From assembly GCA_032622095.1 (NCBI GenBank), contig CP136063.1:213545982-213609981 (forward strand): 64,000 nt of DNA. Reading direction: 5' to 3'. A model generated the notes under the pieces. That model was not told where the DNA came from. It saw only the letters and a program-made list of their open reading frames with translations, and did no database searches. Each line of letters starts with the position of its first letter. Position 1 is the stretch's first letter. This DNA comes from Siphonodentalium dalli (Eukaryota; Mollusca; Scaphopoda; Gadilida; Siphonodentaliidae). The position numbers were made by a program, and so were the translations under genes. Shown one piece after another: positions 12,730-23,264 of the stretch.

Positions 12730-13532
12730 TTGTTTACAAGAAAACCAATGTCAGAAATGGTAACGTGCTCAAGATCATATATTATATACACATGATTATA
12801 ATTATAGAATTTAAAATATATTGGTTTCACAAAATGACCAACTCATAATTCCGTTAAAACAACTAATCCTTCAAATTAATACAACAACTATATACGTCTT
12901 ATCACTGAAGGTTTCTCATGCATCTCACCAGAATTCCCAACTACACCTTTTATCGGACTCGGCCTCCGGGTCGCAGTTCGACTTTTAATCCGTCTCAAAA
13001 ATTCCCATTTCTATAAATAAAACGCCCATGGCCCATGTATACCAAAAATCAGCGAAATATTATACACGCGGAGCGCGAAATAAAACATGTATCGCGTGTG
13101 CCTCGATCAGTTGAGTAATATATATCTAGAACAAATCATATAATTAACACATAGTAGACGAGAGTACCAAGTTTTCTCTACGAGTGGAATTGTTATTTTA
13201 ACCATATATAAACATTTAAAGGGACCCAGGCACTCGCAGTTGACATAAATAAACAAAATATATCAGTCTGTAAAACCATCACCACGAAGAAGAACATGGG
13301 AAAATATATAAACGTTGTTCTTATATTCATTATTGATAGTTTTCCAATACAAAAATTTGGCGTGTTGAAACTAATTGAACTGTGATTCAACGGTAATTCA
13401 ACGGTAATTCAATTGTTATAGCAATACATTCCATATTGGGAGAGGATTTATGCAAAAGTAGATTGCATATGTCCTCCAATGCCAATGTGTATTTTAATAT
13501 AATTATTGGTAATAAATATGCTTAAACCAATA
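12730..13532. other. Intron 2 sequence, nothing recognised
   Basis: AT-rich sequence with no exon or element boundary recognised before the foldback element that starts at 13533. Confidence 0.35.
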
Positions 13533-14455
13533 TAGTCCGGGAGCTAATAGGGGTACCCTTGCACCCCCCCCCCTGGGACTTAACTTCACCCCACTCATTT
13601 TGTTCCTTATTATGTCCTTCAACTTTTAAGCAATGTTAACAAGAAGAAAAACGTGGCCTTTTAGACTCCAGACAAGATGGCGTCCATCATGCCGCCGTTT
13701 TTCAGACCAGACCATAAGTCAGTTTTATGCAAATTATAGCGGGAAAATCTGGTAAAATGTATACAAATGTATATATTTTCGTGAAGCTAAGACATAATGA
13801 CACTTTTTTGGGCCGTGAAAATGGCCACCAAAATATGGAAAATGGTAAATATTGCACCAGGGTGTCCTGCAATCGCTTACAAGTTGTGGTTGATATATAC
13901 AATTGGCTAATCTGTATTCTATACATTGCATACTAACATGTCTGATGCACCACGGATAATTTTTACTATTGTCACCACTGACATCACCAGAAATATTGTA
14001 TTTTTCTCTCACAATCTTGACATAAATATCGGCAAAAATTCACTTTTCAGGGTTCGACCATTCGTTCAAGTAAAATGCAACTATCTTTGGTATCAAAGGT
14101 CTTTATTGTTTTGGTCTATCTTAAATGTGTCACACTACGGTGTTTATAGACTAAATTGCTCAAGATGGCTTCCAAAATGGCAACCAAATTTGTAAAAAGT
14201 TAAAAGTTAACATATCCCGAACATTATTCTCTGCGTTATCCGAAAAAGGTAGGAAATTGTGACTCACTTGGTTATTGTGCGTGTTAGTTAATTAACTGAC
14301 AGCTACGTTCTATTATGTTTGTCCCAGTTCCGTGTGGGGCATGACAAATTCATTTTAAAGTTGCAGTATGGAATTTTTGCGGAGAACCTCTTTTATGATT
14401 CTGGCCATATTATTGTAAGGAAATGGGCAGAACTTTGAAACGGAACTGAGATGAA
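13533..14455 (+). repeat. Left inverted arm of the foldback element
   Basis: Matches 16990-18225 in inverted orientation. It is shorter than the right arm because about 300 bp present at 17645-17948 is missing after the TTTTTTGGGCC word at about 13805-13814. Confidence 0.85.
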
Positions 14456-14539
14456 CCATGACTTGTGGGTATTCTGGCCCATTATGGTAAAAATTTATCA
14501 ACTGGATACATGGTGGAAGCCAAGATGGCAGCCAGGGAG

Positions 14540-15162
14540 TTACTCTATGATCATAGATGAGGATAATATGTATACATGTAGTTATTGTATGGTCATGAAT
14601 GATGTGTGGGTTTATAGGGAGTGTCTTGTTGGTAACGGTGGGTGGTATATTTATATATGTTGTGGATGTGTTATCATTGGTGGTGTATGGGGAGTAGATG
14701 TATTATCATGGATGGCTTTTATGAGTATGGCAAGTATGGAACTTATGAGTGGTCGTATATGTGGGTATTGGTATATCTGGAAGGGCTCACCATTGGTGAT
14801 GTGCATATGTATACCTGGATTGACCCTATTGGCATGGGTATGGCGAATAGGTATACATGCAGTGGCGGTATGGTCCATGGTGAGGTGAATATGCATACAA
14901 TGAGTGACTATATGGTCGTGAATGTAGTGAATATGTATACATAGAGTGACTATATGGGCATGTGTCGGGTGTAGGTGTATACCTGGTGTTCATGCGTGGT
15001 GACTCGTGGCTGTATCATCATTTGTGGTATGCATGGGTATAACCAAGTATGGCTGTCTGATCAGGTGTACGTGTATAAAGTGGGTAACTATGTTGTCATT
15101 TGTGTGGTGTTTATGTACATATGGAGTGACTGGGGTAATGGGTGGGTTGTACATATGTGCAT
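14540..15162 (+). repeat. 40-bp minisatellite, left block
   Basis: Degenerate tandem units of about 40 bp carry words such as GTATACATGTAGTGACTATATGG and CATGAGTG-TGTGG. About fifteen units are present. It is the inverse of the block at 15258-16930. Some frames stay open over more than 100 codons only because the unit lacks stops in that frame. It is not a gene. Confidence 0.8.
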
Positions 15163-15257
15163 TGGGTGGCTATCGCTTTCCACAATAACTCAAGGATATG
15201 TTAATCAATAGAGAGGTCATGTCAGAGAGTCGTATCACGGAAAGCGATAGCCACCCA
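15163..15257. repeat. Inverted pair near the centre of the foldback element
   Basis: TGGGTGGCTATCGCTTTCC at 15163-15181 is the exact inverse of GGAAAGCGATAGCCACCCA at 15239-15257. The 57 bp between them is the spacer at the switch between the two minisatellite orientations. Confidence 0.9.
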
Positions 15258-16930
15258 TTATCACACAGTCATTACATATATACATAAACAACACGGATAT
15301 AACAATATAGTGACCCATTGTATACATGTACACCTGACCCATGATCACGGATGACCATACAGTCACACGTCACAATGCAGGCACACCGGGTATACTCCTA
15401 AACATGACCCATACCCATATAGTCACTCCTTGTATACCCATTCATCTCACCATTGGCCATAAGGTCATCCCCTGTATACCTATTCTCAAAACGCGTGGTC
15501 AAATAGACAATCAATATATACATCAACACCACAACAATGATCATAAAGTCACTCCGGTATACATATGCACCTCACCAATTGCCATATAGCCACTAGCTTC
15601 ATACACATACCCTCATCCATGTCACCTGGTATACTCCTTCACCTGACCTATGCCCATATAGCCACCACGTGTGTACCTATTCAAAACATTCATACATGAT
15701 CATGGTCAATCCATACATATTCACCTCAACATTGGCCAAGTCACTCCCTGTATCCCTATTTGTCACACCATAGCCGAATAGCCACTCAATATATACTAAT
15801 ACACCCCAGCCATGTCAGTATAGTCACTCCATGTATGCATATGCACCTCCTCATCCATGGCCATATAGCCACTCTCTATATACACATATCACTCGCTCAA
15901 GACAATAAAGCAACACATGTGTATACTGGTATAACCTACACATGACCATATCGCCACGAGTCACCAAAGAGGAACACCAGGTATACTCATACGCCTGACA
16001 CATGACCATTTATTCACCCCCTGTATAGGTGTTCATTACATTTATGATCATACAGTTACTACTTGTATACCTACCTGTACTCATCTCACCATTAACCATA
16101 CAGTCACTACCTGTATACATATTCGACACAAATAGTCATATAACCATTCAATATACATATGCAGCCCGCCCTAGACCATAGATTCAATCCAGGTATACAT
16201 GTAAACCTCACTAATGGCCATTCAGCCCTTCCAGATATAACAAAACCCGCACACACGACCACTCAAACAATCCATACTTGCATATACACCTCACACATGA
16301 CAATTCAGCAATTCACTGTATAATCATACACACCATCCATGATAATACAGCTAAGCCCTATACACCCACCAGTGATAATATATCCACGAGATATATAAAT
16401 ATACATCCCACCCGTTACCACAAGGACATACCCACACGCTCGATAATGTCCACCCAGTTTACTCCAGGTATTCATATTCAATCATGATCGTACAGTCACT
16501 CCACATATACCTATACACATTACCCGTAACCATAAAATCACTCCCTATTTATCCACACACCACATCCATTATCATACAGATAACACATGTACATCCCACC
16601 ATGACCTTACAGTCACTCCATATATACATAATCAATACATAGATGACCATGTAGCTATATCCATACACCACACAAATGACCATACAGTCACACCGGGTGC
16701 ACCCGTACTGGATATACACAATCATACACCATACAGTCACTCCATGCATACCGATTCACCTGACCATGATCTCTCCATGTATACCTGGATGCATCTTACC
16801 ATGGACAACCCACTCATAACCATATAGTCACTCCTCATTGTATACCTACTCACATCAGTCATGACATACAATAACTCCCTGTATACCTATTCACCTCACA
16901 TATGATCATAGAGTAACTCCCTGCCTACGA
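15258..16930 (-). repeat. 40-bp minisatellite, right block (inverse of the left block)
   Basis: About forty degenerate units of about 40 bp read on the plus strand as CATATAGTCACTCC-TGTATACC-TATTCACCTCACC-ATGAC, the reverse complement of the left block. It is nearly three times longer than the left block, so the two sides have expanded or contracted independently. Confidence 0.8.
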
Positions 16931-16989
16931 TCTTGGCATCCACACTGTATCCTGTTGACATTTATTTTATCAGAATAGCCAAATATTAT

Positions 16990-18225
16990 GGTCCATCTCA
17001 GTTCTGTCTCAAAGTTCTGCCCATTTCCTTTCGATAAATATGGCCAAAATCACAAAAGAGGTTCTCGGCAAAATTACATACTTTAAAATGAATTTGTCAT
17101 GCCCCATACGGAACTGGGACAACCAGAATAGAACATGTAGTTGTCAGTTAATTAACTAACACGTATAATAACCAAGTGAGTCACAATTTGCTACCTTTTC
17201 GGATAATGCAGCGAATGTTCGGGATATATGTAAAACATTAACATTTTACAAATTTGTTGCCATTTTGGAAGCCATCTTGAGCAATTTGGTCTATAAAGAC
17301 CATAGTGTGACACATTTAAAATAGACCAAAACAATAAACACCTTTCAATCCAAAGATAGTTATATTTTACCTGAAAAAAAATGGTCCAAACCTGAAAAGT
17401 TAATTTTTGCCAATATTTATGTTAAGTTTTTGAGAGAGAAAGTCCAATATATTTGACGATGTCAGTGGTGACAATAGTAACAATTAACCATGGTGCATCA
17501 GACATGTTAGTATTCAATGTATAGAATGCAGAATAGCCAATTTTATACATCAACCACAACGTGTAAGCGATTGCAGGACACGCTGGTGTAATATTTACCA
17601 TTTTCCATATTATGGCGGCCATATTGGCAGCCATTTTGAGCCAAAGTAAGAATTTTGGTTCCAGTGATTTGGAATATTCACATTACAAAGTTCTGTTCAT
17701 TTCTTGTTGAAATATGACTAGAATCCCAAATGTGATTTTTTGTTAAATTTTATACCGCATTCTGTAAAATAATTGCATATTTAATTGCTCCAATGATCAG
17801 TTAATATACAAAACACAAAATAAAGTTGCATTACTCAACTAGTTCCAAACAGCATGAATTGATCTAGAAGATATTTGTGAAAAAATGTCATATTTTCAAC
17901 TTCCGGCGGCCATTTTGGCGGCCATATTGGATGGTGAGTTTCAATTTCGGCCCAAAAAAGTGTCAATATGTCTTAGCTTCAAGAAAATATATACATTTGA
18001 GTACATTTTACTAGATTTTCCCGCTATAATTTGCATAAAACTGACTTATGGTCGTGTCTGAAAAACGGCGGCCATGATGGACGCCATCTTGTCTGGAGTC
18101 TAAAAGGCCACTTTTTTTCTTGTTAACATTGCTTAAAAGTTTAAGGACATAATAAGGAACAAAATGAGTGGGGTGAAGTTAAGTCCCAAGGGGGTGCAAG
18201 GGTACCCCTATTAGCTCCCGGACTA
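16990..18225 (-). repeat. Right inverted arm of the foldback element
   Basis: Inverse of 13533-14455. It contains about 300 bp at 17645-17948 with no partner in the left arm, and ends at GCTCCCGGACTA. Confidence 0.85.
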
Positions 18226-19293
18226 ATAATGCTCTTTACATAACAATGATTTTACATGCGAATTCTCCCATGTTAGTAATATAATAGTTGCTTTGCAGAC
18301 TTTTATTTTATTTCGCATGAATCCACGTCAAATGCGTTGAGGAGTCATTGAAACATTTACACTGGCAGTACACATTTTACCCACAGTAGGAAGTTTTTTT
18401 TATCCACAGTAGGATGTAAAGCTGAACCAAATAGCCATATATTCGCTCTGTTCGTCTCGGAAAACACCTTATTTATCAAACAATGTTTCGCCTCAGATTG
18501 ACAAGGAAACACAATCATTTTCTTTTCGGAGTTGTACATTTAAAAATGTTCTGTGTCAGTCTGTTTCGGATAAAATAATGTTTGTAACATATATATGAGT
18601 GGAGAATTGAAAAAAGCTGTTCAATTTCTAGATCATGAGATAGCGCCAGGTTTCTTCAGATTATTAAAGGCCCAATTATTTTTCGAATGGACAGATCACA
18701 TTATATACAACATACATGTATTCCATATTATACCCCATTTGGGAACAGAACCAAAAAGTTATATATACCGGAATACGGAACAGCTGTGGCATAGACGTGT
18801 CGACCAAGTGACAGCGATTATCATATTCACACCAAGACGTCCCCCGTTATTTACCTCATAATGCATCATAATTCACAACTAAGCGATAGAGTTCTTCCCC
18901 TTCCATTGAGAATAACAGACCGGTAGTACATATCATATCGAAATTAAGCACAGAACACACATCGGTACCTTAACAAAACAAAATGTTCACAGTGTATTCA
19001 ACCGGATAGGTTGATAATGCAATGTTTTGCATGGATCTTCCTCTTTCGAATGTTCTATCATCTGGAATATGTGATATAAAATGTGATATGGGGATTCGAA
19101 AATTAAGTCGGCCTTAAGAATGTATGTTAGCATGTTTCTTATTTACAGACCTAAATAGTTTGATCGCCGAAACGTGATGAAATGAGAAATTGTTATTTCA
19201 AATTAGAGGGATGTAGATTATGAGTTCCTTTACTGTTGATTCACAACAAGAGTGTGCTCTCGCCCCATACATAAGACGAGTAACAATATTCAC
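18226..19293. other. Intron 2 sequence next to the central lectin exon
   Basis: No exon or repeat was recognised. The 88-codon plus-strand frame at 18595-18861 has no recognisable domain. Confidence 0.35.
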
Positions 19294-19467
19294 CTGCAGA
19301 CTCGATGTGATTGAGCAACCAATCGTACATCTCTTGGTTCCTGACCTCGAGCAGATGTCCTCGTTCACATTCACACAAGGTTTTGCTCTGTCGCCAGGTT
19401 TGTGTGTTATTTATTGCAATTCTGTACCACATGTCAAACTGACTGTTGTATGTATAGTCTGTAATCT
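19294..19467 (-). CDS. Middle exon of PAN/C-type lectin-like gene (first half of the lectin fold)
   Basis: Minus-strand exon with acceptor TTGCATTCCAG (19478-19468) and donor CAG|GTGAAT (exon ends 19294), phase 1 at both ends, 174 bp. It encodes 57 complete codons, residues 98-154 of the joined model. The pattern is the start of a C-type lectin fold: MWYRI, then TWRQSKTLC, then GHLLEVRNQEMYDWLLNHI. This corresponds to the family pattern W-x2-A-x3-C-x(4)-G-H-L-x(5)-E-x3-L. The conserved cysteine after the TW helix is residue 128, which should pair with residue 229 in the last exon. Reading on past the donor stays open for 18 codons and then meets a TGA, which supports the donor chosen. No WIG loop is visible, so the fold is a short form or a small exon has been missed. 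Confidence 0.7.
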
Positions 19468-19675
19468 CTGGAATGCAACGTTGTAAAATACACTGGTCAC
19501 ACATTCATAAACAATACCATATGCATACCACATATACATATTTATATGCAACATAAGCCCACGTAATCTATTTTGCGGGATCAAGAAACTATATCTACAC
19601 AACATTAACTACTTTCAGAGTATGTCATTCCTATACATACATAAAGTTAGCATGCGGTCGGTTGTTTGGTACACG

Positions 19676-19925
19676 TGGTTAACGCTCACCGGTAAATGTA
19701 TAATTTGGTGATGAGTGGTAGTGCAATACACCTGAGGGTGAATTCCATATATTGACACGTTGACGCGTCCACGGCCGATGTTATTAACCCCTCAAACTCC
19801 GGTAAAATACCATATAAACAAAAAGAGCCCGAGACCGCCCGGGCGCCCAAACGGGCCCGTGGACACTGTATCTCGACGTTATAGGGTAGCGACATACCAC
19901 CTGAGGGCAACCTAGAGGTTTACTT
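19676..19925 (-). repeat. Single inverted copy of the 22-23 kb GC-rich unit
   Basis: Carries the inverse of the CACACTCAGGTGTATTGCACTACCA word, the GGCCGTGGACGCGTCAAC word, the CCCGGGCGGTC segment and the AACGTCGAGATA segment of the array at 22060-23180. It is one isolated unit, 2.2 kb away from and opposite to the array. Confidence 0.8.
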
Positions 19926-20265
19926 TCAATCGTATATGTGCATCAAACTGTGTACATTAAAGTGTATTATAATTATGTTAACATATGTTGTGTGTTAATG
20001 TTGGTATCTTTGAGATAACAATAAAGTATTTGCATGTGTGCAATCGTTAAAAAGTAAATCCCATAACGCCAGGTCAAGAACGGGGTCCGTTGGTGGGGTC
20101 GTCCCGTTTTGCAGACACCTATTGTTTTCGGTAGGTTAGGGTAGAGGTGTGAATAATCCTCTTAATGACTACTTAGGCCCTTCCTAGTTGGTTTGATTGG
20201 ATTCGGTTTTTTCTGCCCTTTTGATTATGGGAAATAACGGAGGTTTGGGTTGCATTTATGACTGT
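19926..20265. other. Unassigned intron 1 sequence
   Basis: Nothing recognised. This is the intron 1 side of the central lectin exon. Confidence 0.35.
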
Positions 20266-20882
20266 TTATCCACCGCTCACTGTCAATATTGCCTACATAA
20301 AGCCTGCCTAATAAACGTTACGTTTATTACGTCAATGTAGCTTTATTAGGTCAACGTAGCTTTATTAAGTTATTACTACTTTTATGACGTAATTTGATAT
20401 GCAAATTGCGCAGGTAACTAGGGACGTCATTCGGCCTTAATGACGTCATTGAGATTTCAGAACGTTTTTATCGTGCATAATTCACTAAAATAATTCGTAA
20501 AATAATATATGTTTTAGCTCTAAAATATCTATAAATCATCAGAACAAGATCTGCTTAGAATAACTGCAAAAAGACCAACGAACTATTTCGCTCTAAGCTG
20601 CACTCCGGTTTTCCCACGTCATGAATGCTAATTAGTTTGCTTGACCTAATAAATGTAATGGCGTCATCGAAGTAACGAATGTAAAACTACGGAAAATGAC
20701 AGATTTACCTCACAAAAGGCAAGTTTTGTGCGATGGATAAATAAAAAATGTAGCTAATGCTGTCGCTTAAACTGTTTATGTCCGCTCGGGGGATTGGTCA
20801 TATATTGGACTCGGCAGAGCCTCGCCCAATAGATGCTCGAATCCCCATCGCGGACAGTTTAAGCGACGACACTAGCTACATA
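20266..20882 (+). repeat. Dispersed repeat with a terminal palindrome; inverse copy at 50303-50836
   Basis: ATCCACCGCTCACTG, TTGCCTACATAAAG, TACGTCAATGTAGCTTTATTAG and GTAGCTAATG...AAACTGTTTATG recur in inverted order at 50303-50836. GTAGCTAATGCTGTCGCTTAAACTGT at 20750 is itself inverted at about 20854-20879, forming a local hairpin. It is probably a non-autonomous DNA element. Confidence 0.7.
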
Positions 20883-21229
20883 TTCTATATTTATTAGTTA
20901 TGGATAATATAAAATGCATGCAAATATTATAACACAAAAACATGAGGTACAAACATTAACGAATTAGAAACAATGACCAACAACATGCTCAATGACCGCA
21001 TAACTTGGCCATTTCATCCAGGATCTCGACTTCGTCTATTTCGCCTGCCAAGTACACTCTCTTGAAATGCCGTCTTGAATTTTCCAAGGCACGATACTTT
21101 CTATTCTGTGGGTTCACTTTGCCGCCCGCACTTATCTGTAATATTTTACATTCATTGAATGCTTGTTTCTTCTTTATTTTGTTCATATACCAATAATAAA
21201 TATCGCGTAAATAGCATGTTATAGTCATG

Positions 21230-21480
21230 TTCTACGCTGTGTTATGTAAACAAAAGCCAATTTGTGTAACATAATTTGACTTTTATTTAAGTAACACAGC
21301 GTATACATCGAGTATAGCATGCTATTTTCGTGATATTTATGATTGGTATAAGAACAGAACCTGCCTATATTTTAATATTCCCTTCGTTCATGGTGGTTTT
21401 ACCAAATGTGAATATTTTAACAGCATTGCTTAACGTGAACACTAACCATGCCTTTAAACATGTATCCTGTCTGTGAATCG
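21230..21480. repeat. Dispersed repeat, related to 2030-2280 and 63440-63570
   Basis: Contains ATTTATGATTGGTATAAGAACAGA and GTGAATATTTTAACAGCAT. The inverted word ACGCTGTGTTA / TAACACAGCGT occurs at 21233-21243 and 21293-21303. Confidence 0.5.
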
Positions 21481-21651
21481 TATTTCATGTACCGTTTGTA
21501 AATTCCGATTACACATTGAAAGTTGTTAAAAACGCTCTTCGTTCCCGAAGACTAATTTATATATATAATTTCGGCGACGATCTTATTTGAATGGTTTCGG
21601 AAGACAAAAATATTATAAACATGATATAATGAAGATTTGACACACTCTTTA

Positions 21652-21652
21652 A

Positions 21653-21733
<81 letters not shown>
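21652..21733. repeat. (CT)n microsatellite
   Basis: About 80 bp of almost pure CT dinucleotide, with CTCG interruptions at both ends. The long open frames crossing it (Arg-Glu repeats) are products of the repeat. Confidence 0.95.
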
Positions 21734-21736
<3 letters not shown>

Positions 21737-22059
21737 CTCGAGTTTTTTCCTGGCAACTGGCCTGTATATATGACACAACTAATTTATTGTGAAATTCTAC
21801 CATGGCATAAGAGTCATATATTCCAAGTTGAGTTCTCGATTCATTCCTCGATGAAACCATTAATACAAAAATCTCCGCCACAGAACATTTTCCTTCGAGA
21901 GGGGATGGTGTCTAAGTCGATTGTGCGTTGTATCTACCCCCCCCCCCCCGAGCAATATCGACGACGTCTCGATACTGTAAGTACGACAATAGTCGTTTTA
22001 TTTACAAACATACCATTCTCCTAGTATGGCTATGAAATAAATTGAAATTGACTCATGTA
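21734..22059. other. Unassigned intron 1 sequence with a poly-C tract
   Basis: Contains a run of C at about 21940-21949. No gene or repeat family was recognised. Confidence 0.4.
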
Positions 22060-23180
22060 TCAATCCGTCAGGTGGTATGTCGATACACAATAACATCGAG
22101 ATATAGTGTCCACGGGCCTATTGGGGCGCCCGGCCTCTTACGGGCTCTTATTGTTAATACGGTATTTTACCGGATTTTCACGGGTTAATAACATCGGCCG
22201 TGGACGCGTCGGGGAGTCAATATTTGGATGTCACACTCAGGTGTATTGCACTACCACGCATCACCAAAATATACTGTCCGAAAACACACGAAGACACACA
22301 GGCTCCCCCGGGCTCTCATAGCCTTATCGTCATTTGCGGGGTTAATAACATCGGCAGGAATCGAGCGAGCGAGTTATATTTCTAGGTTGACCTCGTGGGG
22401 TATGTCGCTCCGTTATAACGTCGAGATATAGTGTCCACGGGCCCATGGGGGCACCCGGGCGGTCCCGGGCGGTCCCGGGCTCTTTTTGTTTATATAGTAT
22501 TTTACCGGATTTTGAGGAGTTAATAACATCGGCCGTGGACGCGTCAACGATTCAATATATGGAATTCACACTCGGGTGTATTGCACTACCACGCGTCACC
22601 AAAATATACTGTCCGAAAACAGACGAAGACACCCGTAATCACCCGGGCTCTCTTAGCCAATATCGGCATTTGTGGGGTTAATAACACCGGCCGCAGTCGA
22701 GCGAGCGAGTAAAATTTTCTAGGTTGGCTTCGTGGGGTATGTCGCTATGTTATAACGTCGAGATATAGTGTTAAAGGGCCCATGGGGGCGCCCGGGCGGT
22801 CCCGGGTGGTCCCGGGCTCTTTTTGTTTATATAGTATTTTACCGGATTTTGAGGGGTTAATAATATCGGCCGTGGACGCGTCAACGAGTCGATATATGGA
22901 ATTCACACTCAGGTGTATCGCACTAGCACGCATCAGCAAAATATACTCTCCGAAAACACACGAAGACACACAGGCTCCCCTGTGCTCTCTTAGACAATAT
23001 CGGCATTTGCGGGGTTAATAGCACCGACCGGAATCCAGCGAGCGAGTAAAATTTTGTAGGTTGACCTCGGGGGTATGTTGCTACGTTATAACGTCGAGAT
23101 ATAGTGTCCCCGGGCCCGTGTGGGCGGCCGGGCGGTCCCGGTCGGTCCCCGGGTGGTCCCGGGCGGTAATTAGTCACACC
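22060..23180 (+). repeat. GC-rich tandem repeat, period about 325-337 bp
   Basis: The anchor word CGAGATATAGTG starts at 22097, 22422, 22759 and 23095, giving periods of 325, 337 and 336 bp. Each unit begins with CCCGGGCGGTCCCGGG-type sequence, then TTTTTGTTTATATAGTATTTTACCGG, GGCCGTGGACGCGTC, and CACTACCACGC near AAATATACT. The GC content is far above the surroundings. One unit lies alone and inverted at 19676-19925. Confidence 0.85.
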
Positions 23181-23264
23181 GCTACACTATCATTGTGTTA
23201 CTGACCACAGCTCATAACACAGCTCATAACACAGCTCATAATAAACTCCCATTGGCCACTACCT

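Larger units (their letters stand above)
13533..18225. mobile_element. Large foldback element with long inverted arms and mirrored minisatellites
   Basis: The ends are inverted copies: TAGTCCGGGAGCTAATAGGGG at the left and CCCCTATTAGCTCCCGGACTA at the right. The arms run from 13533 to about 14455 and from about 16990 to 18225. They match at high identity along their length, including the AAGATGGC/GCCATCTT words, a TTAGTTAATTAACTGACA segment and its inverse, and GTGTCACACTA and its inverse. Inside the arms are two mirrored 40-bp minisatellites, and near the centre is a 19-bp inverted pair. The flanks allow a TA or ATA target duplication. No transposase frame is present, so it is non-autonomous and depends on a source elsewhere. 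It lies within lectin intron 2. Confidence 0.9.

Noticed and set aside
14451-14888. 145-codon plus-strand open frame rich in Met, Trp and Tyr
   Set aside because: It spans the left 40-bp minisatellite of the foldback element; the composition follows the repeat.
13533-18225. CRISPR-like or phage-like repeat array
   Set aside because: Units are adjacent and degenerate with no unique spacers, and the window is animal DNA; it is a minisatellite inside a foldback element.
19241-19293. Extension of the middle lectin exon past CAG|GTGAAT (CYSSYVWGE reading)
   Set aside because: It runs into an in-frame TGA, whereas the donor at 19293 gives a phase-1 exon that joins cleanly to the last exon.
21552-21881. 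Arg-Glu repeat protein
   Set aside because: Translation of the (CT)n microsatellite.
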